Notes under the pieces: generated by a model
Database searches by the model: none
What the model was told of the DNA's origin: nothing
The model's input: only the letters and a program-made list of their open reading frames with translations
NCBI RefSeq assembly: GCF_005298075.1
Contig: NZ_SZZH01000001.1
Coordinates: 1,674,001 to 1,738,000 of the forward strand
DNA length: 64,000 nucleotides
Reading direction: 5' to 3'
Source of the DNA: Nakamurella flava
Lineage (GTDB): Bacteria > Actinomycetota > Actinomycetes > Mycobacteriales > Nakamurellaceae
Part shown: positions 51,540-59,232 of the stretch, one piece after another
Numbering within the stretch: position 1 is the stretch's first letter
Layout: the number at the start of each line of letters is the position of its first letter
Program-made: the position numbers and the translations under genes

Positions 51540-51606
51540 CGGTCACACCTCCAGCCTTCAACCACCGGCGAACGGCCGTCTGTTTGACCGAAGCACTCCC
51601 AGCTTA
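51540..51606 (-). promoter_or_regulatory. PAL leader: -10 and start-flanking inverted repeat
   Basis: Minus-strand TAAGCT (51601-51606) is a plausible -10, giving a leader of about 55 nt. In it CGGTCA (51585-51590) can pair with TGACCG (51540-51545), which ends immediately before the TTG start and leaves the Shine-Dalgarno in the enclosed loop. A smaller CGGC/GCCG hairpin lies inside. Confidence 0.4.
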
Positions 51607-51672
51607 GTTGGCCCCTGGGTTTCGTGGGTGCGGAACGGGGCAGGGCCACACGGAACGGCCCCCAGACGAAGC

Positions 51673-51710
51673 ACGGCGGGTCCGCCCCTGCCTCCCCCGG
51701 GTTCCGCCGT
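51673..51710 (-). terminator. Hairpin after the GT4 gene
   Basis: ACGGCGG (51673-51679) pairs with CCGCCGT (51704-51710), with further GC pairing inside, two bases past the stop of the glycosyltransferase. Confidence 0.5.
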
Positions 51711-51712
51711 CC

Positions 51713-52900
51713 CTAATGCGACAGGCTCCGTCCCGAGCCGGCGGGGCGACCGGCAAGTCGGGCCGCGCGGGCGTACTCGCCGTCGAGCCTGGTCAGGACG
51801 GTGGCCCAGGCCGTCGGCGGCTCGGTCCGGCGGTTGTGGCGCTGGATCGACCGTCGCAGGGTCTGGTCGGTGGCCAGCCGGACGATCGCCTCGACCATGC
51901 CGTCGTCACCGTCGGCGATGAGGCCCTCCCGGCCGTCGGCGACGAATTCGGTGACGCCGGTGTCGCTCATCGCCACGACCGGCAGACCCGCACACCGGGC
52001 CTCCAGGGCGGCGATCCCGAACGACTCCAGGAAGGCCGGGGCCAGGAACAGGTCCGCGGCGGCGTACTCCGTCAACAGGGAGGCCCGATCGATGCGGCCG
52101 GCCAGCCGCACCGCGCCGGTCAGGCCCTCCCGACGCAGGTACCGCTCCATCCGGGGGCGCAGCTTGCCGTCACCGAACACGGTGAGCCGCAGATCGACGC
52201 CGGACCGATCGGCGGCCAGCCGGTCACGGGCGGCGGCCACGATCTTCAGCAACGGCAGCGGTCGTTTCCGGACCGACAACCGCATGGTGGCCACCGCATG
52301 GACGGGTGTCGTCCCGACCGCCCCGGCGGGGGCCGACGGTTCACTCGCCCCGTCGACGGCGGCGACCCGCCACTCGCCGGGATCGAGGCCGTTGGGCAGC
52401 ACCGTCACCGGCACCCCCGTGCGCTCCCGCAACGGGGCGGCGGCGGCCTCGCTGACCGCGGTGAGCGCGAACCCCGGGGCCAGCCGGCGGTCGAGCCACG
52501 GGGTGAGGATCAACGGCAGTCGGAAGGGCGGCCGCAGACAGTGCACCGTCACCACCGTCGGCAGACCGAGGTCCAGGGCGACCCGCAGACCGGCGGCCGC
52601 GAAGGGCGACCCCACCCCGGCGTGCACGTGCACGGCGTCGAAGTTCCCGGCCCGCAGCACCTTGCGGATCGGGCGGGACGGGAACGGGTTGTTGGCGATC
52701 TCCGCGGGGATCGGCAGACCGGAACGGTGGATCGGCACCCGCGGGTCGGCTCCCGCCGCCCCGGCCGGCCCACCGGGCGTCGCAGTGATCACCTCGGGAT
52801 GGTGCCCGGCCGCCGCCTGCCGGCGGGTGAGGTCGTTGACCTGCATCTCGATGCCCCCGAGACGGGGCAGGAAGCAGTCGGAGACGTGGGCGATCCGCAC
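51713..52900 (-). CDS. Glycosyltransferase family 4
   Basis: Retaining GT-B glycosyltransferase of 395 residues. The N-terminal domain starts VRIAHVSDCFLPRLGGIE, the typical GT4 glycine loop, with VHVHAGVGSPFAAAGL. The C-terminal domain has MRLSVRKRPLPLLKIV and the donor-binding EX7E motif in FLESFGIAALEARCAG. Sugar and acceptor are unknown. GTG 52900 has GGAGG at ten-base spacing; an ATG at 52981 adds an unconserved Arg/Gly-rich lead. The divergent PIG-L deacetylase suggests a GlcNAc transfer and de-acetylation pair (inference). Confidence 0.88.
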   Translation of the reverse strand: MRIAHVSDCFLPRLGGIEMQVNDLTRRQAAAGHHPEVITATPGGPAGAAGADPRVPIHRSGLPIPAEIANNPFPSRPIRKVLRAGNFDAVHVHAGVGSPFAAAGLRVALDLGLPTVVTVHCLRPPFRLPLILTPWLDRRLAPGFALTAVSEAAAAPLRERTGVPVTVLPNGLDPGEWRVAAVDGASEPSAPAGAVGTTPVHAVATMRLSVRKRPLPLLKIVAAARDRLAADRSGVDLRLTVFGDGKLRPRMERYLRREGLTGAVRLAGRIDRASLLTEYAAADLFLAPAFLESFGIAALEARCAGLPVVAMSDTGVTEFVADGREGLIADGDDGMVEAIVRLATDQTLRRSIQRHNRRTEPPTAWATVLTRLDGEYARAARLAGRPAGSGRSLSH

Positions 52901-52990
52901 CCGGTATCCGCCTCCCCCGCGTCCGGTGGCCCACGCCGGCGCTCGCCGGGGTGGCCCCCGGGCCGATCGGGCCTGGGTCATGCTAGCCCC

Positions 52991-53866
52991 GTGCCGCTGC
53001 CTTCACTCCGTCGTCGCCCCACATCGCCGCCCGATCCCGACCCGTCGCTGCCCACCGCCGTCTTCCTGCACGCCCACCCCGACGACGAGGCGCTGCTGAC
53101 CGCGGGCACCATGGCCACGCTCGCCGCGCGGGGGCACCGCGTCGTTCTCCTGGTGGCCACCGCCGGCGAGGCCGGCCTGGCCGACGCCGCCCTGCAGGCC
53201 ACGGACCTGGGGGCCCGACGCACCGCCGAACTGGCCGCCTCGGCCGCCGCACTGGGCGTCGCCCGGACCGAGGTCCTCGGGTACGCCGATTCGGGGCTGG
53301 GGCCCGAACCCGGCCCGGTCCCACCGCCCGGGCACCTCCCCCGCCTGGCCGACGCCGCCGTCGACGACGTCGCCGTCCGGGTCGCCGCCGTGCTGGACGC
53401 CGAGGACGCCGCCCTGCTGACCAGCTACGACGCGGCCGGCGGGTACGGACACCCCGACCACGTCGCCATCCACCGGATCGGCGCCCGGGCCGCCCAGCTG
53501 GCGGCACGCACCCCGGTGCTGCTGGAGGCCACCGCTCCGCGCGACCGGCTGCTGGCCGCCGCGACGCGCGTCAACCGGCTGCTGCCCCGCCGCCACCGGG
53601 TGGACCTGGGTCCCTGGCAGTCGGCCTACAGCGCGACCACCGACATCACCCACGTCATCGACGTGCGCGGGCAGGCCCGCGCCCGGCGGGCCGCGATGGC
53701 CGCCCACGCCAGCCAGGCGACGGGCGGCATCCGCACGCTCGGGGTGTTCCGCCGGATCCCGTCGCCGCTGTTCGGCTGGGCGTTCGGCCGGGAGTGGTAC
53801 CGGCAGCCCGGACTGCCGCCCCGGGACCCCCGGGACCGTTACCGGGACGTGTTCGCCACGCTCTGA
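52991..53866 (+). CDS. PIG-L family zinc deacetylase
   Basis: Zn-dependent N-acetylglucosaminyl deacetylase/amidase of 291 residues, the family of MshB and Mca. Metal motifs are AHPDDEALLTAG (about 28-39) and GHPDHVAIHR (about 155-164). Only one MshB-type domain and no signal peptide. It could act on GlcNAc-inositol for mycothiol, on a mycothiol conjugate, or on a lipid-linked GlcNAc made by the neighbouring GT4; the context favours the last. GTG 52991 lies six bases after CATGCT, compatible with a leaderless start. Its last 28 bases overlap the end of the convergent membrane-protein gene. Confidence 0.86.
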   Translation: MPLPSLRRRPTSPPDPDPSLPTAVFLHAHPDDEALLTAGTMATLAARGHRVVLLVATAGEAGLADAALQATDLGARRTAELAASAAALGVARTEVLGYADSGLGPEPGPVPPPGHLPRLADAAVDDVAVRVAAVLDAEDAALLTSYDAAGGYGHPDHVAIHRIGARAAQLAARTPVLLEATAPRDRLLAAATRVNRLLPRRHRVDLGPWQSAYSATTDITHVIDVRGQARARRAAMAAHASQATGGIRTLGVFRRIPSPLFGWAFGREWYRQPGLPPRDPRDRYRDVFATL

Positions 53867-55005
53867 ACCGTGCGGCCCTGGCGTCCGGACAACCAGACCA
53901 GCCAGGCGATGACCCCGAACGGGATCTCCAGGACGTGCGTGAAGATCGTGAACAGCAGGACCCCACCCGCCGTGGCGGCCGGGTCCGCGCCCATCGCGAC
54001 CAGCAGCGCCACTGTTCCGGCCTCGACGACGCCCAACCCGCCCGGGGTGACGGCCACCGACGTCAGCAACCGGCCGAGCGCGAACGCGGCGAGCAACGAG
54101 CCCACCCCGGCCGAGACTCCCACCGTGGCCAGGCACCAGCAGAACAGGCCGAAGTAGACGGCGAAGTAGCCGGCGGTGCCCAGGCTCATCGGCAGCCAGC
54201 CGGCCGTCAGGACGTCCCGCGTCTGCCGACGCAGCTGTTCGACGCCGTCCTGCCAGGCCAGCCGGCGGGGCCGGCCCACCGCCCGCAGCACCGCCTGGGT
54301 GGCCCGCTGCGCACCACCGGTGATCCGTCGTGCGGCCGTCGGGCTGATCAGGACCACCACGAACAGCACCAGCACGGCCGACAGGGTCAGCACCCCGGCG
54401 ATCGCCGCGTCCCGCAGGGTGTCGCTGAGGGTTCCGCCCTGCAGCACGAGGGCGGCCAGGCCCAGCAGCGGGACGACGATCTTCCCGGCGCTGGCGAAGA
54501 CGCCGCCCAACACCACCGACACCCCGATGGCCGACCGCGAGAACCCCCAGGACCGGCAGAAGGCGTACGTCACGCCGACCCCGAGCGCCCCACCGAACGG
54601 CAGCGTGTTGGCGACCAGCGACCCGGCGAGGTTCACCGTCAACGCCTGACGGTGGGTGATCCCCGGGAGGGCGCCGGTGATGGTGAAGGTGAAGGCGATC
54701 AACGCGCTCAGCTGCAGGGCGGCCAGGCCGGCCACCTCGATGCCGGACAACCGGCCGAGCGGGGCGACGATCTCCGCCCACCCGACACCGGCCACCCGGG
54801 GCAGGCCCCAGATGAGGAGAGCGGCCGCGGCGCCGAGGGAGACGAGGTCACGCAGCACCCGGAACCAGATCCGCGGGCGCCGCCACCACGGCCGGAGGTC
54901 AGCGTCGGGCGCGGCCGGACCGATCGGGCCGGTCCGATCGTCGTCCGCACCGGATCCGTCGCCGGCCGATCCCCCCGGATCGATCACCGTCCCACCGTCT
55001 TGCAC
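53839..55005 (-). CDS. Lysylphosphatidylglycerol synthase TM region / flippase-like protein
   Basis: 388-residue polytopic membrane protein of the UPF0104/AglD-like family, with about eight hydrophobic helices between residues 50 and 375 and a soluble loop near 220-255. Characteristic elements are NLAGSLVANTLPFGGALGVG (about 125) and VTPGGLGVVEAGTVALL (about 322). Only the transmembrane part of MprF is present, without the aminoacyl-transferase domain, so a lipid or glycolipid flippase role is likely. The N-terminal 40 residues are acidic. It converges on the PIG-L gene with a 28-bp overlap and lies next to the exporter. Confidence 0.85.
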   Translation of the reverse strand: MQDGGTVIDPGGSAGDGSGADDDRTGPIGPAAPDADLRPWWRRPRIWFRVLRDLVSLGAAAALLIWGLPRVAGVGWAEIVAPLGRLSGIEVAGLAALQLSALIAFTFTITGALPGITHRQALTVNLAGSLVANTLPFGGALGVGVTYAFCRSWGFSRSAIGVSVVLGGVFASAGKIVVPLLGLAALVLQGGTLSDTLRDAAIAGVLTLSAVLVLFVVVLISPTAARRITGGAQRATQAVLRAVGRPRRLAWQDGVEQLRRQTRDVLTAGWLPMSLGTAGYFAVYFGLFCWCLATVGVSAGVGSLLAAFALGRLLTSVAVTPGGLGVVEAGTVALLVAMGADPAATAGGVLLFTIFTHVLEIPFGVIAWLVWLSGRQGRTVQSVANTSR

Positions 55006-55073
55006 GCGGTCACACTCTCATGCGCCCCCACCGGATCGGGGCCGAGTCGCGTCGGCCTGTCGGTGGCCGCGGT

Positions 55074-55079
55074 TACCGT
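55074..55079 (+). promoter_or_regulatory. -10 of the ABC exporter gene
   Basis: TACCGT followed by seven bases and GTG 55087; no Shine-Dalgarno, leaderless geometry. Confidence 0.45.
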
Positions 55080-55086
55080 GACGACC

Positions 55087-58000
55087 GTGTCCGCCGCTCC
55101 CTCCGGCTCGGATGCGCCCGCCGCGCAGTCCCCGTCCGTTTCGCCCTCCACTCCTTCGCCGACGTCACCCGGGTCACCGACGGCACCGCCCGACCAGGGC
55201 AGCCGATGGATCCGCCGTATCTGGTCCTACTGCTGGCGGCACCGCACCATCACGCTGCTCGCGGCGCTGTCCGCGGTCGTCGGGGTCGGTCTCGGCGCGC
55301 TCGTGCCGTTGCTGACCCAGGTGGCGATCGACGACGCCACCGCGGGGTCCACCGCCGGCCTGGGCTGGGTGGTCGCCGGCCTGGTGGGCCTCGCGGTCGT
55401 CCAGTTCGGTTCCTCGTTCCTGCGCCGGTGGGCCGGCGGTCGACTGTCCCTGGACGTCCAGCACGACATGCGGCAGGACGTCTTCTCCGCCCTGCAACGA
55501 CTGGACGGCGCGGGCCAGGACCGGCTGCAGACCGGTCAGGTCGTGTCCCGCGCCTCGTCGGACCTGCAGATGGTGCAGTCGCTGCTGGCGATGGTGCCGT
55601 TGTCGGCCGGCCAGGTGGTGCTGTTCGTCGCCTCGCTAGCGATCATGCTCACGCTCTCGCCGCTGCTCACCCTGACCGCGCTGATCGTGGTGCCGGCGGT
55701 GGTCGTGGTGAGCCGGGCCACCCGCACCGTCCTGTTCCCGGCGACCTGGTCGGCCCAGCAGTCGGCCGCCGAGGTGGCGGGGATCGTCGAGGAGAACGTC
55801 ACCGGGGTCCGGGTGGTCAAGGGCTTCGGGCAGGAGGAGCGGGAGGTCGGCCGACTGGACGCCGGCGCGCGCCGGCTGTTCGCCGACCGCATGCGGGCCG
55901 TCCGGCTGACCGGGTCGATCACCCCGGCACTGCAGGGCCTGACCGCGCTGGGCCAGGTCGCCGTCCTCGGGATCGGCGGGTATCTGGCCCTCAACGGCAC
56001 CATCACCCTCGGGACCTTCCTGGCCTTCACCCTCTACCTCGCCCAGCTGGTCGCCCCGACCCGGATGCTGACCCTGCTGCTCGTCACCGCCCAGCAGGCC
56101 CGCGCCTCGGTGGAGCGGGTGCTGGAGATCATCGACACACTGCCGGTGATCACCGACCCGGAGGATCCGCAGCCGTTGCCGGACGGGCCACTGGACGTCG
56201 CGTTCACCGGCGTCCGCTTCGGCTACGCGCCCGACCAGCCGGTCCTGGACTCCTTCGAGCTGCACGTGCCCGCCGGCCGCACGGTCGCCGTCGTCGGGTC
56301 GTCCGGGTCCGGGAAGTCGACCCTGTCGCTGCTGCTCCCCCGGTTCTACGACCCGCAACGCGGCACGGTCGCCGTCGGGGGGCGGGACGTCCGCGCGGTG
56401 GGCCTGCAGGAGCTGCGGGGCAACGTCGGGGTGGTGTTCGAGGAGGCGTTCCTGTTCTCCGACACGATCGCGGCGAACATCGCGTACGGCCGTCCCGACG
56501 CCGACCGCGAGCAGGTCCGGGCCGCCGCCCGGGCCGCCGAGGCGGCGGACTTCATCGAGGCCCTCCCCCAGGGGTACGACACCGTGATCGGCGAACGCGG
56601 TCTGACCCTCTCGGGCGGCCAACGCCAGCGCCTGGCGCTGGCCCGGGCCATGATCACCGACCCGCGGGTGCTCGTCCTGGACGACGCGACGAGCGCGGTG
56701 GACCCGGTGACCGAGGCCGCCATCCTGGCCACCCTGGGCCGGCTGACGGCGGATCGCACGACCCTGCTCATCGCCCACCGCCGGTCGACCCTGCTGCTCG
56801 CCGACGTGGTCGCGGTGATGGACCGCGGCCGGGTCGTCGACATGGGCCCACACGACGAACTACTCACCCGATGTCAGGCCTACCGCGACCTGCTGGGCGG
56901 CGCCCTGGCCCCGGCCGAGCCGTCGGGACCGGCGCCGGCCCCGACGACCGCCCCCGATCCGGTGCCGGCGGAACCCGCCGACGCCGGATCGGATCCGACC
57001 GGTCTCACCCCCGAGCTCTGGCCCGACCCGACCGACGCCCCGGCGCCCGGACGGGCCGTCCGCGCCGCGGCCGAGCGCATCGGCCCGCGGGGCGGCGGTG
57101 GCATGGGCGGGTTCCTCGGCTCCGGACCGGCCACCCCGGAGCTGCTCGCCCGGGTCGACGCGCTTCCTGCTGCCCGCGACGAACCGCTGGCCCTCAGCGG
57201 GCCCACCGACGACCCCGGCGACGAGTCCGCACCGGTCGAGCCCGGCACCCCGACCCCGCCGTTCTCGTTGTGGCGCACCCTGCGGCCGGTCCGCTGGCTG
57301 CTGGCCCTGGCCCTGCTGCTCGTCGCGCTGGACGCCCTGGCCGGGCTCGCCCTGCCCGCCCTGGTCCGCTACGGCGTCGACCACGGCGTGTCGGCCGGTT
57401 CCCTCGGGGTCATCCTCGGCGCCACCGGGGTGAGTCTCGTCGTCGTCGGGGCGACCTACCTGATCCAGCGCTGGCAGTACATCGCCGCCGGCCGGGCCGG
57501 GGAGAACGTCCTCTACCGGCTCCGGCGGCGCGAGTTCGTCCACCTGCAGCGGCTCGGGCTCGACTACTACGAGCGCGAGATGGGCGGCCGCATCCTGACC
57601 CGCATGACGACCGACGTCGACGCCCTGTCGACGTTCCTGCAGACCGGGCTGGTCACCGCGGTCGTCTCACTCGCCACGTTCGTCGGGATCGCCGTCGTCC
57701 TGCTGGTGATGAACGCGGGTCTCGCGCTGATCGCGTTCAGCGTGCTGCCCGTGGTGCTCGTCTCCACCATCGTCTTCCGCCGGTACTCCGCCCGCGCCTA
57801 CAACGACGCCCGCGACAAGGTCAGCGTGGTTAACGCGGACCTGCAGGAGAACGTGGCCGGGCTCCGGGTGGCGCAGGCCATGGGCCGGGAGCGGACCAAC
57901 GCGGACACGTTCGCGGCGAGGTCCGAGGCCTACCGGCGGTCACGGATGCGCGCCCAGACGGCGATCTCGCTCTACTTTCCGCTGGTCGCGCTGCTCTCCC

Positions 58001-59121
58001 AGCTGTCTGCCGCGGCCGTCCTCGGTATGGGCACGGTCTGGGTGGTGGCCGGGACCCTCTCGGTCGGGACACTCATCGCGTTCGTGCTCTACCTCGACTC
58101 CTTCTTCACACCCATCCAGCAGCTGTCGCAGATCTTCGACTCCTACCAGCAGGCCCAGGTCGGTCTGCGCCGGATCGGCGAGCTGCTCGACACCCCGACC
58201 ACCACCCCGCCGCATCCGAACCCCATCGCGGTGACCCGGGCGGACGGCGACGTCCGGGCCCAGGACGTGACGTTCCACTACGGCGCCGGGCCGGTCGGCA
58301 CCGCGGCGTCCGGTCGGCCGGTGGACGGCGGGCAGCGGTCGGCCGCGGCCCTGGACGGGGTCACCCTCGACCTGCGGTCCGGCAGCACGGTCGCCGTGGT
58401 CGGCTCGACCGGCGCCGGGAAGTCCACGCTCGTCAAGCTGATCGCCCGCTACTACGACGTCACCGGCGGGGCCATCCAGGTCGACGGCCGTGACATCCGC
58501 ACCTTCGACCTGCCGTCCTACCGCCGCCGGCTCGGGGTGGTGCCGCAGGAACCGCACCTGTTCAGCGGCACCGTGCGCGACAACATCGCCTACGGACGTC
58601 CGGACGCCACCGACGCCCAGGTGGAGGCGGCGGCCCGCGCCGTCGGAGCGATCGGGGCGATCGGCCGCCTCCCCGGTGGCTTCCGCCATCCCGTCGACGA
58701 ACGCGGCCGCAACCTCTCGGCCGGGCAACGGCAGCTGCTGTCCCTGGCCCGGGCCGAGCTGGTCGACCCGGACATCCTGCTGCTCGACGAGGCCACCGCC
58801 GCCCTCGATCCGGCCGCCGAGGCAGCGGTCCTGACCGCGACCGAACGGCTGGCCCGGGGGCGGACGACCGTGGTCGTCGCCCACCGGTTGACGACGGCGG
58901 CGCGGGCCGACCAGATCGTGGTCATGGAACACGGGCGGGTGGCCGAGGTCGGGCGCCACGACGAGCTGCTGGGCACCGGCGGGGCCTACCACCGGCTGTA
59001 CGCCGAGCTCACGGCGGCCAGCGGAGGACCATCCCCCACCGACGGGACCAACTCGGTCGGCCCAGTAACCAACCGGAGCGCCGGCGAGGCGTCCATCACC
59101 TCGATCGGTTCAGCCCCGTGA
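55087..59121 (+). CDS. Fused heterodimeric-type ABC exporter (TMD-NBD-TMD-NBD)
   Basis: 1344-residue full ABC exporter in one chain. Half 1: Walker A GSSGSGKST (404-412), LSGGQ (508-512), Walker B followed by Asp533 where the catalytic Glu is expected, and a Q-loop altered to FEEAF. Half 2: Walker A GSTGAGKST (1106-1114), the variant LSAGQ (1210-1214), and canonical Glu1235. The non-catalytic substitutions all fall in one composite site, as in asymmetric exporters such as TmrAB and BmrCD. A Pro/Ala-rich linker of ~130 residues (about 605-725) joins the halves. Substrate unknown; lipid, drug or peptide are options. GTG 55087 is preferred, GTG 55078 possible. Confidence 0.92.
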   Translation: MSAAPSGSDAPAAQSPSVSPSTPSPTSPGSPTAPPDQGSRWIRRIWSYCWRHRTITLLAALSAVVGVGLGALVPLLTQVAIDDATAGSTAGLGWVVAGLVGLAVVQFGSSFLRRWAGGRLSLDVQHDMRQDVFSALQRLDGAGQDRLQTGQVVSRASSDLQMVQSLLAMVPLSAGQVVLFVASLAIMLTLSPLLTLTALIVVPAVVVVSRATRTVLFPATWSAQQSAAEVAGIVEENVTGVRVVKGFGQEEREVGRLDAGARRLFADRMRAVRLTGSITPALQGLTALGQVAVLGIGGYLALNGTITLGTFLAFTLYLAQLVAPTRMLTLLLVTAQQARASVERVLEIIDTLPVITDPEDPQPLPDGPLDVAFTGVRFGYAPDQPVLDSFELHVPAGRTVAVVGSSGSGKSTLSLLLPRFYDPQRGTVAVGGRDVRAVGLQELRGNVGVVFEEAFLFSDTIAANIAYGRPDADREQVRAAARAAEAADFIEALPQGYDTVIGERGLTLSGGQRQRLALARAMITDPRVLVLDDATSAVDPVTEAAILATLGRLTADRTTLLIAHRRSTLLLADVVAVMDRGRVVDMGPHDELLTRCQAYRDLLGGALAPAEPSGPAPAPTTAPDPVPAEPADAGSDPTGLTPELWPDPTDAPAPGRAVRAAAERIGPRGGGGMGGFLGSGPATPELLARVDALPAARDEPLALSGPTDDPGDESAPVEPGTPTPPFSLWRTLRPVRWLLALALLLVALDALAGLALPALVRYGVDHGVSAGSLGVILGATGVSLVVVGATYLIQRWQYIAAGRAGENVLYRLRRREFVHLQRLGLDYYEREMGGRILTRMTTDVDALSTFLQTGLVTAVVSLATFVGIAVVLLVMNAGLALIAFSVLPVVLVSTIVFRRYSARAYNDARDKVSVVNADLQENVAGLRVAQAMGRERTNADTFAARSEAYRRSRMRAQTAISLYFPLVALLSQLSAAAVLGMGTVWVVAGTLSVGTLIAFVLYLDSFFTPIQQLSQIFDSYQQAQVGLRRIGELLDTPTTTPPHPNPIAVTRADGDVRAQDVTFHYGAGPVGTAASGRPVDGGQRSAAALDGVTLDLRSGSTVAVVGSTGAGKSTLVKLIARYYDVTGGAIQVDGRDIRTFDLPSYRRRLGVVPQEPHLFSGTVRDNIAYGRPDATDAQVEAAARAVGAIGAIGRLPGGFRHPVDERGRNLSAGQRQLLSLARAELVDPDILLLDEATAALDPAAEAAVLTATERLARGRTTVVVAHRLTTAARADQIVVMEHGRVAEVGRHDELLGTGGAYHRLYAELTAASGGPSPTDGTNSVGPVTNRSAGEASITSIGSAP

Positions 59122-59232
59122 CGCCCCCGGTCTCCGGCAGCCACGGGACGACGCCGAGCGATAGCCTGAATGCATACACCCTCTAACTCACATCGACCAC
59201 ACACCTAGCCTCAGAACGGGCGGAGAAACGTA

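Noticed and set aside
53003-54781. 592-residue minus-strand frame across PIG-L and the flippase-like gene
   Set aside because: The true proteins in other frames have metal motifs and transmembrane helices; this one is Arg/Gly-rich noise.
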